A stretch of DNA of 64,000 nt. Source: Citricoccus zhacaiensis (GTDB lineage: Bacteria; Actinomycetota; Actinomycetes; Actinomycetales; Micrococcaceae). Made by a program: the position numbers and the translations under genes. This document shows, piece after piece, positions 41,499-50,391 of the stretch (within the stretch, counting starts at the first letter, position 1; each line of letters starts with the position of its first letter). The notes beneath the pieces were generated by a model that did not search any database, was not told the DNA's origin, and was given only the letters and a program-made list of their open reading frames with translations. The stretch lies in NCBI RefSeq assembly GCF_014645315.1, contig NZ_BMLQ01000006.1, forward strand, positions 186,001 through 250,000, written 5' to 3'.

Positions 41499-43316
41499 TT
41501 GAAGGAATACATTACCCCTCCCACGGTCCAGGTCCCCCAGGAGACGAACATCACCGATCTCCTCGAACAGCAGGTCCTGGCTGATCCCCAGCGTCCACTG
41601 TTCGCCCGTCAGGCCTCACCCGGCCAGTGGACCGATGTCAGTTCCTCCGCCTTCCATGAGGATGTCCGCATCTTGGCACGTGGCCTGGCCGCCGCCGGGC
41701 TCGAGGCCGGAGACCGGATCGGAATCATGTCCCCCACACGCTACGAGTGGACCCTGGTGGACTTCGCCATCTGGTACGCGGGGGCGGTGACGGTCCCCAT
41801 CTACGAGACCTCCTCCCCCAGTCAGGTGGCCTGGATCGTCTCGGATGCCAACGTGCGTGCCGTCATCTGCGAGACGGCCCGCCACCGGACCGTGGTGGAG
41901 ACGGCCATCCGTCAGGAACAGCTCGATCCCCTGGTGGGCAGCTGGCTGATCGACGCCGACGGGCTGGACGAGTTGCGCTCCCTGGCGGCCAAGGGACCGG
42001 ACGAGGACGTCATGGAGTCTCGCCGCACCGCCGCCAACCTGCCCGATCTGGCCACCATCATCTACACCTCGGGCACCACCGGGAAGCCCAAGGGCTGTGA
42101 ACTCACCCACGGCAACTTCGCCGAGCTCAGTCTGCAGGCGCTCGGGACCGACCTGGCCGGGATCGTCAACCCCCGCTCCAGCACCGTCATGTTCATCCCC
42201 CTGGCACACGTCTTCGCCCGGTTCATCTCCGTGCTGGCGCTGGCCGCCGGCGCCAAGGTGGGCCACACCTCGGACATCAAGCAGCTGGTGCCGGACCTGC
42301 AGTCCTTCAAGCCGACCTTCCTGCTGGCCGTCCCCCGCGTCTTTGAGAAGGTCTACAACTCGGCCCAATTGAAGGCGGAGACGGGCGGCAAGGGGAAGAT
42401 CTTCGCCGCCGGGGCACAGACCGCCATCGACTATTCGAAGGCCCTGTCCGACGGCAAGGTCCCCCTCCTCTTGCGCGCGAAGCATGCGCTCTTCGGCAAA
42501 CTGCTGTACGGCAAGATCCGTGATGCCATGGGCGGGCAGGTCGCGCATGCGGTCTCCGGTGGCGGCCCCCTCGGTGCCCGTCTGGGCCACTTCTTCCGCG
42601 GCATCGGCGTCAACATCATGGAGGGTTACGGCCTGACCGAGACCACCGCGCCGGTCACCGTGAACGTGCCCAGCGCGGTGAAGATCGGCACGGTCGGCAA
42701 GCCCCTGCCGGGCAACGGTGTCCGGATCGCCGACGACGGCGAGATCCTCGCCCAGGGTGTCTGCCTGATGCGCGAATACCACAACCGGCCGGACGTCACG
42801 GAGAAGGAGATCGTGGACGGCTGGTTCCACACCGGGGACATCGGCTCGCTGGATGATGACGGCTACCTGACGATCACCGGCCGCAAGAAGGAGATCATCG
42901 TCACGGCCTCCGGCAAGAACGTGGTGCCGGCTGTCCTGGAGGATCAGGTCCGTGCGGACGCCCTCGTCTCCCAGTGCGTGGTGGTCGGCGACAACCGCCC
43001 GTTCGTGGCGGCGCTGGTGACGCTGGACGCGGAGATCCTGCCGGGTTGGCTCCAACAGCATGGTATCGCGGCAGACACTCCGGTGGAGGAACTGGCCACG
43101 CATCCGGTGGTGGTGGAGCACGTGCAGTCCGTGGTGGACAAGTCCAACCAGTCGGTGTCCCAGGCGGAGTCCATCCGGGCCTTCCGAATCGCTCCGGTGG
43201 ACTTCTCCATCGAGTCGGGCCAGCTGACCCCGTCGCTGAAGATCAAGCGCAGCGTGGTGCTGAAGGACTTCGACAGCCTGGTCGAGGAGATCTACACGGC
43301 GCCCAAACCCGTGTAG
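41499..43316 (+). CDS. Long-chain fatty acyl-CoA ligase (FadD15-like)
   Basis: Adenylate-forming enzyme activating fatty acids as acyl-AMP and then acyl-CoA. A TTG start at 41499 (AGGAG 6 nt upstream) gives 605 residues opening LKEYITPPTVQVP; the frame is open far upstream but that part is antisense to the ROK kinase. Motifs in order: IIYTSGTTGKPKGCELTH (P-loop, near 190), MEGYGLTETTAPVTVN, DGWFHTGDIGSLDDDGYL, and GRKKEIIVTASGKNVVP (hinge and C-terminal lysine region). The gene lies in the same wider neighbourhood as fadD15 in Mycobacterium. A GTGTAGG/CCTACAC inverted repeat covers its stop and that of mtr. Confidence 0.92.
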   Translation: MKEYITPPTVQVPQETNITDLLEQQVLADPQRPLFARQASPGQWTDVSSSAFHEDVRILARGLAAAGLEAGDRIGIMSPTRYEWTLVDFAIWYAGAVTVPIYETSSPSQVAWIVSDANVRAVICETARHRTVVETAIRQEQLDPLVGSWLIDADGLDELRSLAAKGPDEDVMESRRTAANLPDLATIIYTSGTTGKPKGCELTHGNFAELSLQALGTDLAGIVNPRSSTVMFIPLAHVFARFISVLALAAGAKVGHTSDIKQLVPDLQSFKPTFLLAVPRVFEKVYNSAQLKAETGGKGKIFAAGAQTAIDYSKALSDGKVPLLLRAKHALFGKLLYGKIRDAMGGQVAHAVSGGGPLGARLGHFFRGIGVNIMEGYGLTETTAPVTVNVPSAVKIGTVGKPLPGNGVRIADDGEILAQGVCLMREYHNRPDVTEKEIVDGWFHTGDIGSLDDDGYLTITGRKKEIIVTASGKNVVPAVLEDQVRADALVSQCVVVGDNRPFVAALVTLDAEILPGWLQQHGIAADTPVEELATHPVVVEHVQSVVDKSNQSVSQAESIRAFRIAPVDFSIESGQLTPSLKIKRSVVLKDFDSLVEEIYTAPKPV

Positions 43317-43319
43317 GGC

Positions 43320-44750
43320 CTACACCAGTCCGCTGTCCGGGACCTCCAGGCCCAGCAGGGCGTTCTCCACGACCTCGCTCAGGGCCGGGTGAATCCAGTA
43401 CTGGCCGCGCGCCAGGGCATGGGCGTCCACGCCGAAACTCATGGCCTGCACCAGCAGCTGGATGAGGTTGGGGGCCTCATGGCCGATGAGGTGCGCCCCG
43501 ATCAGCTGGCCGGTCTGGCGGTCGGCGATGAGCTTGCACAGGCCCGAGGTGTCCTCCATGGCCCAGCCATAGGCCACGTCACCATACTGCTGCACCTTGA
43601 CGCTGATCCGGTCACGGCCGTACTCGGCCACGGCCTGGGCCTCGGTCAGTCCGGCCGAGCCGATCTGCGGCCTGGTGAACACGGCAGAGGGAACCGGCCC
43701 GAGTGTGTTGGCCCTCAGGTCATCCGGATGTTCCAGATTGTGGGAGACGATCCGCTGATCATGGTTGGCCACGTGCTTGAGCTGATGCTCACTGGAGATG
43801 TCCCCCAGCGCCCACAGTCCCGGAACCGGTGTTCCGCCCGAGAGCAGCCGCTGGTACTCGTCCACCACCAGCCGGCCGTCGCCGTGCACGTCCAGACCGG
43901 CGGAGGCCGGGTCCAGCCGGTCGGTGTTCGGGGTCCGCCCCTGGGCCACGAGGACCGCCTCGGCGTCGATCACCATGGTGGCGCCCTCCGCTCCCTCGAG
44001 ATGAACCGCGACCCACCCGGACTCCGCCTCCACGATCCGGGACAGGGTCCACCCGGTCTCGAGCCGCCATTGCCGGGACGCGAGTTCGGTGAACCGCTCC
44101 GAGATCGTCTCGTCATGGGTGCGCAGCAACTGCGAGGAGCGGTTGACCTGGACCACCGAGGAACCGAGGCCGGAGAAGACCGCGGCGAACTCGGCGGCGA
44201 TGAACCCTCCGCCGAGAACCACCAGCGTCTCGGGCAGCGTCGGCAGCCGCATGATCGAATCCGAGGTGTGTACCTGCGGCAGGTCGATGCCCGGAACGTC
44301 CGGCCGCACCGGCCGTGATCCCGCGGCCACCACGATGGTCTCCGATTCCAGGACCCGCCCACTCGCGGTCGTCAACTGGTGGGTGCCCGTGAACCGGCTC
44401 TCCTCGGTGATGACCGTGGTGTGGTCCAGCTCCTGGTCTCGGTACCGGAAGCCTCCCGCGGAGATCGCATCGATCCGGGAGAAGATCCGGTCCCGGATCC
44501 CGGCCCAGTCCGTCGAGCCGAGCTCCAGGTCCACGCCCAGCCGTCCGGACTCTGCGGGGACGGCCGCCAGCGAGGCCGGGTAGGCAAACATCTTCGTGGG
44601 GATACAGCCGACGTTGAGGCAGGTGCCACCGAAGACCCCGGCATCGATGATCGCCACCCGCCGGCCGTCCCAGTAGGGAGTGACCAGCGAGTTGCCGGAG
44701 CCGGAGCCGATGATGATCAGGTCAAACGATTCGGTGATGTCGGTGCCCAT
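43320..44750 (-). CDS. mtr: Mycothione reductase
   Basis: FAD- and NADPH-dependent disulfide reductase that regenerates mycothiol, the actinobacterial low-molecular-weight thiol. 476 residues. FAD loop IIIGSGSGNSLV, the redox-active disulfide in GGTCLNVGCIPTKMF (near residue 43), NADPH loop VVLGGGFIAAEFAAVF, and the catalytic dyad in IHPALSEVVENALL at the C-terminus. The GSGSGNS form and CLNVGC spacing favour mycothione reductase over glutathione or lipoamide reductase. TAGGCT lies 6 nt before the ATG, so it is probably leaderless. Convergent with the acyl-CoA ligase, 3 bp between stops. Confidence 0.93.
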   Translation of the reverse strand: MGTDITESFDLIIIGSGSGNSLVTPYWDGRRVAIIDAGVFGGTCLNVGCIPTKMFAYPASLAAVPAESGRLGVDLELGSTDWAGIRDRIFSRIDAISAGGFRYRDQELDHTTVITEESRFTGTHQLTTASGRVLESETIVVAAGSRPVRPDVPGIDLPQVHTSDSIMRLPTLPETLVVLGGGFIAAEFAAVFSGLGSSVVQVNRSSQLLRTHDETISERFTELASRQWRLETGWTLSRIVEAESGWVAVHLEGAEGATMVIDAEAVLVAQGRTPNTDRLDPASAGLDVHGDGRLVVDEYQRLLSGGTPVPGLWALGDISSEHQLKHVANHDQRIVSHNLEHPDDLRANTLGPVPSAVFTRPQIGSAGLTEAQAVAEYGRDRISVKVQQYGDVAYGWAMEDTSGLCKLIADRQTGQLIGAHLIGHEAPNLIQLLVQAMSFGVDAHALARGQYWIHPALSEVVENALLGLEVPDSGLV

Positions 44751-44756
44751 GGACCC

Positions 44757-44762
44757 AGCCTA
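44757..44762 (-). promoter_or_regulatory. -10 element of a leaderless promoter (mtr)
   Basis: Minus-strand TAGGCT, then GGGTCC (6 nt), then ATG at 44750. It lies in the 61-bp gap after the pyruvate carboxylase stop. Confidence 0.65.
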
Positions 44763-44811
44763 CGGTCCACGGGCACCGTCCCCGGCCCGATCTCACTCGA
44801 CGACCCCCGTG

Positions 44812-47800
44812 TCAGTCCACGACGAGGAGCAGGTCGCCGCCCTCCACCGGTGTGGTCCCGCTCAGCACCACGCGGGACACGGTCCCACTGGCCTGGGCCG
44901 TGATGGCCGCCTCCATCTTCATGGCCTCGATGGTGGCAACCGTGGCGCCGGCCTCCACCGCATCACCCTCGGCGACGTTGACCGTCACGACCCCGGCGAA
45001 CGGCGCCGCGACGTGACCGGTGGCCGCGGGGTCCGCCTTCTCGGCGGCACGGGCCGTCGATTCCACGGAGCGATCCCGGACCGTGATCTGGCGCGCCTGC
45101 CCGTTCAGGGTCACCATGACGGGTCGCAGGCCCTTGGCATCGGGCTCGCCAATCGCCTGGAGCGTGGCCAGCAGGCGGACGCCCTTGCCCAGGGAGATGA
45201 CGTGCTCCTGCCCCGTCACCATCCCGTAGAGCCAATCGCGGGTGTGGAGGACCGAGGTGTCTCCGAACTCGTCCCGGTTGGCCTCGAACTCCTGCGTGGG
45301 GCCCGGGAACAGCAGCCGGTTGAGCGTCGCCTGGCGAGGGGCGCCGGGCTCGGCCAACGACGCGCGGTCCTCGGCCGTGAGCTCCGCCTCCGGGCGGCGC
45401 TGTCCCCGGTTCTGCAGGGCCCGGCTGCGGAACGGTTCCGGCCAGCCTCCGGGCGGATCTCCCAGCTCACCGGAGAGGAAGCCGATCACGGAGTCCGGCA
45501 CATCGAAGTCCTGCGGGTTCTCGGCGAAGGCCGCGGGGTCCACGTCCATGCCGACCAGCTGGAGGGCGAGGTCGCCGACCACCTTGGAGCTGGGCGTGAC
45601 CTTGACGATGTTCCCCAGCATCGCGTTGGCCGCCTCGTACATCTTCTCGATCTGCTCGAATCGGTCCCCCAGTCCCAGGGCGATCGCCTGCTGGCGCAGG
45701 TTGGAGAGCTGGCCGCCGGGGATCTCGTGGCGGTACACACGACCGGTGGGTGCGGAGAGGCCGGATTCGAAGGGACGGTAGATCTCTCGGATCGTCTCCC
45801 AGTACGGCTCGAGTCCCGCGGCGTGGTCCAGTCCCAGTCCGGTGTCCCGCTCTCCATGCTCCAGGGCGGCGACGAGGGCTGACATGGGGACCTGGCTGGT
45901 GGTCCCCGCCATGGACGCCACGGCGGTGTCCACGGCGTCGACTCCGGCCTCGGCCGCGGCCAGCAGGGTCGCCAGCTGGCCGCCCGCCGTGTCATGCGTG
46001 TGCAGGTGCACCGGCAGGTCGAACTCGCTGCGCAGGGCACCGACCAGTTCCCTGGCCGCCTGGGGGCGCAGCAGTCCGGCCATGTCCTTGATGGCCAGGA
46101 TGTGCGCGCCGGCGTCCACCATCTGCCGGGTGAGCCCCAGGTAGTAGTCGAGCGTGTACAGCTTCTCGGCCGGATCCAGCAGGTTGCCCGTGTAACACAG
46201 GGCCGCCTCCGCGACGGCGGTCCCCGTGGCACGGACCGCCTCGATGGCGGGGGCGATCTGATGGACATCGTTCAGGGCGTCGAAGATGCGGAAGATGTCC
46301 ACGCCGGTGTCCGCGGCCTCCTGCACGAAGGCGTTGGTCACCTCGACCGGGTACGGGGTGTAGCCCACCGTGTTGCGGCCGCGCAGCAGCATCTGCAACG
46401 GGATGTTCGGCAGTTCCTCCCGCAACAGCCGCAGCCGGGCCCACGGGTCCTCGGCCAGGAAGCGCAGCGCGACGTCATAGGTGGCCCCGCCCCAGGCCTC
46501 GACGGAGAACAGCCCCGGCAGGGTGTGGGCGACAGCGGGCGCGGCGGCCAGCAGGTCTCGAGTGCGGACCCTGGTGGCCAGCAACGACTGGTGGGCATCA
46601 CGGAAGGTGGTGTCCGTGACGGCAAGTTCGGTGCGGGAGCGCAGCTCCGCGGCGAAGCCCTCCGGCCCCTGCTCCAGCAGCACCTGACGCCATCCGGCCG
46701 GTGGCTGACTGGACGACGGGCCGTCGAAGGGGCTGCGGTCCGGCTCCTCGGACTTGTCCCCGGGGAAGTGCGGCAGCTTGTCCCGGGGATCGATGCCGTC
46801 CACCCGCGGACCGTGCGGTTGGTTCACGGTGACGTCGGCCAGGTACTGCAGGGCCTTGGAACCCCGGTTCTGGCTGCGGTTCACCTGGGCCAGCTCCGGG
46901 TGGGCATCGATGAAGTCGGTGGCCACGTCCCCGGCCACGAAGGTCGGGTCGTCCAGCACGTTCATCAGGAAAGGGATGTTGGTGGCGACGCCGCGCACAC
47001 GGAACTCGGCCAGGGCGCGCCGGGTGCGGCGCACCGCCGTCGGGTAGTCGCGTCCCCGGCAGCTGAGCTTGACGAGCATCGAGTCGAAGTGCGGACTGAT
47101 CTCGGCGCCGGTGTAGATGGTGCCGCCGTCGAGCCGGACGCCGGAGCCACCGGCCGAACGGTAGGCGGTGATGGTGCCGGTGTCCGGCCGGAAGCCGTTC
47201 GACGGGTCCTCGGTGGTGATGCGGCACTGCATCGCCGCCCCACGGATCCGCAGGTCCTCCTGGTGGATGCCGAGTTCCTGCAGGCTGTGCCCCGCCGCGA
47301 TCCGCAGCTGGGAGGCCACGAGGTCCACATCCGTGATCTCCTCGGTGACCGTGTGCTCCACCTGGATGCGGGGATTCATCTCGATGAACACGTGCTGTCC
47401 GGCCCGCTCACCGGCAGTGTCCACGAGGAACTCGACCGTGCCGGCGTTGACGTAGTCCATGGCGCGGGCGAACTTCACCGCGTCGGCGTACAGCGCCTCA
47501 CGGATGGAGTCGTCCAGGTTGGGCGCCGGAGCGATCTCGATGACCTTCTGGTGGCGCCGCTGCATGGAGCAGTCGCGTTCGAAGAGGTGGACCGTCTCCC
47601 CCGTCGCGTCGGCCAGCACCTGGACCTCGATGTGCCGGGGCCGCAGGACGGCCTGCTCCAGGAACATCGTGGGATCACCGAAGGCGGTCTCGGCCTCGCG
47701 CATGGCAGCATTCAGGGCGTCCGGCAGGTCGGCCGAGGTCTCGACCCGGCGCATGCCGCGGCCGCCGCCGCCGGCCACGGCCTTGACGAAGATCGGGAAG

Positions 47801-48279
47801 CCGATGTCCTCGGCCTGGGAGACGAGCCAGTCCACGTCCGAACTCGGCTCCGAGGACTTCAGCGTCGGGATCCCGGCGGCCTTGGCCGCTCGCAGGGCCT
47901 CGACCTTGTTGCCCGTCAGCTCGAGGACGTCGGCCGGCGGACCGACGAAGGCGATGCCCGCCTCCTCGCAGGCACGGGCCAGCCCTGCGTTCTCGGACAG
48001 GAACCCATACCCGGGGTAGATGGCGTCACATCCCGACTCCGTGGCCACCCGGATGATCTCGTCCACATCCAGGTAGGCGCGGATCGGGTGGCCTTCCTCA
48101 CCGATCCGGTAGGCCTCGTCCGCCTTCTGCCGGTGGATGGAGTTCCGGTCTTCGTAGGGGAACACCGCCACCGTGCGGGCACCCAGCTCGTAACAGGCGC
48201 GGAAGGCGCGCACGGCTATCTCGCCTCGGTTGGCCACCAGCACTTTGGTGAACATGCCATCGGTCGTCCTGGGGGACAT
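44812..48279 (-). CDS. pyc: Pyruvate carboxylase
   Basis: ATP- and biotin-dependent anaplerotic enzyme forming oxaloacetate. ATG 48279 (GGAGG 5 nt upstream) gives 1155 residues. Biotin carboxylase domain (about 8-460) with FTKVLVANRGEIAVRAFRA, the ATP-grasp loop AVAGGGGRGMRRV and FIEMNPRIQVEHTVTEE; carboxyltransferase domain (about 545-860) with TDTTFRDAHQSLLATRVR, and the biotinyl lysine in EAMKMEAAI near the C-terminus. Full length, with no break. A perfect 9-bp inverted repeat lies 60 bp upstream. Divergent from the ParA-type gene. Confidence 0.96.
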   Translation of the reverse strand: MSPRTTDGMFTKVLVANRGEIAVRAFRACYELGARTVAVFPYEDRNSIHRQKADEAYRIGEEGHPIRAYLDVDEIIRVATESGCDAIYPGYGFLSENAGLARACEEAGIAFVGPPADVLELTGNKVEALRAAKAAGIPTLKSSEPSSDVDWLVSQAEDIGFPIFVKAVAGGGGRGMRRVETSADLPDALNAAMREAETAFGDPTMFLEQAVLRPRHIEVQVLADATGETVHLFERDCSMQRRHQKVIEIAPAPNLDDSIREALYADAVKFARAMDYVNAGTVEFLVDTAGERAGQHVFIEMNPRIQVEHTVTEEITDVDLVASQLRIAAGHSLQELGIHQEDLRIRGAAMQCRITTEDPSNGFRPDTGTITAYRSAGGSGVRLDGGTIYTGAEISPHFDSMLVKLSCRGRDYPTAVRRTRRALAEFRVRGVATNIPFLMNVLDDPTFVAGDVATDFIDAHPELAQVNRSQNRGSKALQYLADVTVNQPHGPRVDGIDPRDKLPHFPGDKSEEPDRSPFDGPSSSQPPAGWRQVLLEQGPEGFAAELRSRTELAVTDTTFRDAHQSLLATRVRTRDLLAAAPAVAHTLPGLFSVEAWGGATYDVALRFLAEDPWARLRLLREELPNIPLQMLLRGRNTVGYTPYPVEVTNAFVQEAADTGVDIFRIFDALNDVHQIAPAIEAVRATGTAVAEAALCYTGNLLDPAEKLYTLDYYLGLTRQMVDAGAHILAIKDMAGLLRPQAARELVGALRSEFDLPVHLHTHDTAGGQLATLLAAAEAGVDAVDTAVASMAGTTSQVPMSALVAALEHGERDTGLGLDHAAGLEPYWETIREIYRPFESGLSAPTGRVYRHEIPGGQLSNLRQQAIALGLGDRFEQIEKMYEAANAMLGNIVKVTPSSKVVGDLALQLVGMDVDPAAFAENPQDFDVPDSVIGFLSGELGDPPGGWPEPFRSRALQNRGQRRPEAELTAEDRASLAEPGAPRQATLNRLLFPGPTQEFEANRDEFGDTSVLHTRDWLYGMVTGQEHVISLGKGVRLLATLQAIGEPDAKGLRPVMVTLNGQARQITVRDRSVESTARAAEKADPAATGHVAAPFAGVVTVNVAEGDAVEAGATVATIEAMKMEAAITAQASGTVSRVVLSGTTPVEGGDLLLVVD

Positions 48280-48339
48280 GGGACCTCCTCGGTGGCCGGC
48301 GGATCCGCCGGCCGACGCTATCGCGCTGGTCGCGCTCGG

Positions 48340-48363
48340 GTGAACCACCTCGTTGTGGTTCAC
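48340..48363 (-). promoter_or_regulatory. Palindromic candidate operator upstream of pyc
   Basis: GTGAACCAC (48340-48348) and GTGGTTCAC (48355-48363) form a perfect 9-bp inverted repeat with a 6-nt spacer, a two-fold site typical of a dimeric repressor or activator. It is 61 bp upstream of the pyc ATG and about 70 bp from the ParA-gene -10. No convincing -35/-10 for pyc was found. The regulator is unknown. Confidence 0.6.
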
Positions 48364-48430
48364 ATCACGCGCCAGTTTTGCACACGCCGGAGCCCTGCCC
48401 CTATGACGCCCGTCACATGGCGACCGGCAC

Positions 48431-48436
48431 TAGACT
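48431..48436 (+). promoter_or_regulatory. Candidate -10 of the ParA-type gene
   Basis: TAGACT in CACTAGACTAGGGG would start transcription near 48443, about 75 nt before GTG 48517. No good -35 is visible. Confidence 0.4.
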
Positions 48437-48516
48437 AGGGGCTGGTCCTCCGGCCTTTCATCGGCCATGGCCCCACTTCGCCTACCGTGCCCCACCACAG
48501 TCAGGATTCCCACGCC

Positions 48517-49362
48517 GTGCAGATCATCTCCATTTCCAGCCTCAAGGGCGGGGTCGGCAAGACCTCGGTCACCCTCGGACTGGCCTCCGCGGCGCGGGCC
48601 CAGGGCATCCCCACCCTGGTGGTGGACATGGACCCCCATGCTGACGCCACCACCGGGCTGGGCGTCAAGCAGGGCCAGGACATCGAGGGCCGTGAGGACA
48701 TCGGCACCCTGCTGGACCGCCCCCGGCGCGTGAGCCTGGCCGACCACGTCATCGCCTCCGGTTGGCCCGACCTCACGCCGGGGGCCACGGAGACCGGCGT
48801 CCCGGGAGGAACGAAGGTCCTCGACGTGGTGCGCGGCTCCTCTCGCACGTCCCTCTTCGAGCGACCCACCACCCGCCTGCGCGAACTGCGGCGGCTGAGC
48901 ACCCTGCTGGAATCCGTGACCAAGTACGCCTTGGTGCTGGTCGACTGCCCGCCCGCCCTGAACGGCGTCACCCGCATGGCCTGGGCCGCCTCCACGGATG
49001 TACTGCTGGTGGCAGAGCCGAGCCTGTTCTCCGTGGCAGGCACGGAGCGGACCCTGCGGGCCCTCGATCTGTTCCGGAAGGAGTACGCCCAGGGGGTCCG
49101 TTCCACCGGTGTGGTCGCCAACCGGGTGCGCCCGGCCAGCACGGAGCACCAGTTCCGCCTGGGCGAGATGGAGCGCATGTATGGCGACCGCCTGCTCCCC
49201 GTTGCCATCCCCGAACAGGGCAATTGGCAGCAGATCCAGGGCGCCGCCTGGCCGGTGCATGCCTGGCCCGGAGAGACCGCGGCCCAGTCGGCCGAGCTCT
49301 TCGAGGAGCTGCTCTCCGCGTTGCACCGGCCGCAGGGCCGCCGCAGTCAGCGCCGGCACTGA
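48517..49362 (+). CDS. ParA/MinD-type ATPase
   Basis: Deviant Walker-A ATPase of about 281 residues. The P-loop SLKGGVGKTSVTLG is at residues 8-21, Walker B is VVDMDPHADAT (A-prime) and LVLVDCPPALNGVTRMA. The ParA-specific AEPSLFSVAGTERTL follows. GTG 48517 is preferred because AGGA lies 10 nt upstream and homologues begin with QIIS; GTG 48487 is the alternative. No parB or parS site is next to it, so it is an orphan ParA, possibly positioning a chromosome or envelope cargo. The long basic tail ends RRSQRRH. Confidence 0.85.
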   Translation: MQIISISSLKGGVGKTSVTLGLASAARAQGIPTLVVDMDPHADATTGLGVKQGQDIEGREDIGTLLDRPRRVSLADHVIASGWPDLTPGATETGVPGGTKVLDVVRGSSRTSLFERPTTRLRELRRLSTLLESVTKYALVLVDCPPALNGVTRMAWAASTDVLLVAEPSLFSVAGTERTLRALDLFRKEYAQGVRSTGVVANRVRPASTEHQFRLGEMERMYGDRLLPVAIPEQGNWQQIQGAAWPVHAWPGETAAQSAELFEELLSALHRPQGRRSQRRH

Positions 49363-49448
49363 AGTATGCGCTGATACATCGCTGGTCCACCGCTCAAACC
49401 TTGACTGCGCCCTCTCCGGCCCGGCACGGAACGACCACCAGGACCGGA

Positions 49449-49499
49449 CACGACGACGGCCCCGCACCTCTCTCGGAGAGGTGCGGGGCCGCCGTCGTG
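49449..49499. terminator. Bidirectional terminator between the ParA-type and merR genes
   Basis: A 22-bp stem with a single mismatch (arms 49449-49470 and 49478-49499, 7-nt loop) lies 86 bp past the ParA-type stop and 5 bp before the merR stop. Its length suggests strong termination for both convergent genes. Confidence 0.85.
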
Positions 49500-49503
49500 A
49501 GGC

Positions 49504-50106
49504 TCAGGAGGCGGACTTGCGGCGCGTGCGCCGCTGGGACAGTTCGTCACCGGGGAAGTCCTCGGGGGCGCCCGCGTGGAGTTGCTCGGACGGAAGCTCG
49601 GCCAGCGAGCCCTCGACCTCGCGCCACACGCGGCCCACGGCAATGCCGAACACGCCCTGGCCGCCCTGGACCAGGTCGATGACCTCATCGGCAGACATGC
49701 ACTCGTAGACCGAGGCGCCGTCGCTCATGAGGGTGATCTGTGCCAGGTCGTCCACGCCGCGTTCACGCAGGTGTTCCACGGCCGAGCGGATCTGCTGCAG
49801 GGAGACCCCGGTGTCCAGCAGGCGCTTGACGACCTTCAGCACGAGGATGTCACGGAAGGAATAGAGCCGTTGGGTGCCAGATCCGCTGGCGCCTCGGACG
49901 GTGGGGACCACCAGGCCGGTGCGGGCCCAGTAGTCGAGCTGACGGTAGGTGATGCCGGCGGCCTTGCACGCGGTCGGACCGCGGTAGCCGGCGCCCTCGT
50001 CAAGGACGGGTAGGTCTTCGGTGAACAGCATGCCCTGCGCAGGGGTGCGCGGGGGTGACTCGTGATGCGGATCCGGGGACTGCCCGGCCTCGCCCTTCGG
50101 ACTCAC
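49504..50106 (-). CDS. MerR-family regulator (Rv1830-like)
   Basis: 200-residue regulator from GTG 50106, which has AGGAGG 6 nt upstream; the ATG at 50124 contains that ribosome binding site and is rejected. The winged helix-turn-helix is at about 45-115 (GPTACKAAGITYRQLDYWARTGLVVPTV ... YSFRDILVLKVVKRLLDTGVSLQQIR-type arm). The C-terminal half (DDLAQITLMSDGASVYECMSADEVIDLVQGGQGVFGIAVGRVWREVEGSL) is shared with Rv1830 homologues and has no metal-binding cysteine pattern. Last gene of the gcvH-garA-ftsR-DUF151-merR block. Confidence 0.88.
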   Translation of the reverse strand: MSPKGEAGQSPDPHHESPPRTPAQGMLFTEDLPVLDEGAGYRGPTACKAAGITYRQLDYWARTGLVVPTVRGASGSGTQRLYSFRDILVLKVVKRLLDTGVSLQQIRSAVEHLRERGVDDLAQITLMSDGASVYECMSADEVIDLVQGGQGVFGIAVGRVWREVEGSLAELPSEQLHAGAPEDFPGDELSQRRTRRKSAS

Positions 50107-50200
50107 TGGAACCCTCCTGGTCATGGTTCCACACTGGGGAAGGAAGTGCCCGGCGGTCCGGATCGGCGATCAATGCCGGGCATCGGCCCGGCACCAAACC

Positions 50201-50228
50201 GCCGATCGGTGCGATTGGACCGATAGGC
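50201..50228. promoter_or_regulatory. Inverted repeat upstream of merR
   Basis: GCCGATCGGT (50201-50210) and ACCGATAGGC (50219-50228) form a 10-bp inverted repeat with one mismatch and an 8-nt spacer. It lies in the 285-bp gap between merR and the DUF151 gene, about 95 bp upstream of merR. It could be a MerR autoregulatory site. The rest of the gap shows nothing I recognise. Confidence 0.4.
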
Positions 50229-50391
50229 AATGTGGAACCTCTGAACATGACGGTATGCCCGGACGGGTCCACGGTCAAAGACCTCGTGCATTCGTCCCCG
50301 CGCGTGTCGCCGTGCCGCCCGTGGTCAGGCACGGGTTTCCGGACTTCCGGTCACGCACGCCGGCCGCCGGAATCCGGGGTGGGTCCGGCGA

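Noticed and set aside
45994-48438. 814-codon open frame antisense to pyruvate carboxylase
   Set aside because: High-GC codon bias leaves long open frames opposite real genes; the translation has no recognisable domain and pyc is intact with all motifs.
50107-50391. Possible unannotated small gene between merR and the DUF151 gene
   Set aside because: Open frames here are shadows extending into neighbours, and none has a start with a ribosome binding site or a -10 hexamer at leaderless spacing.
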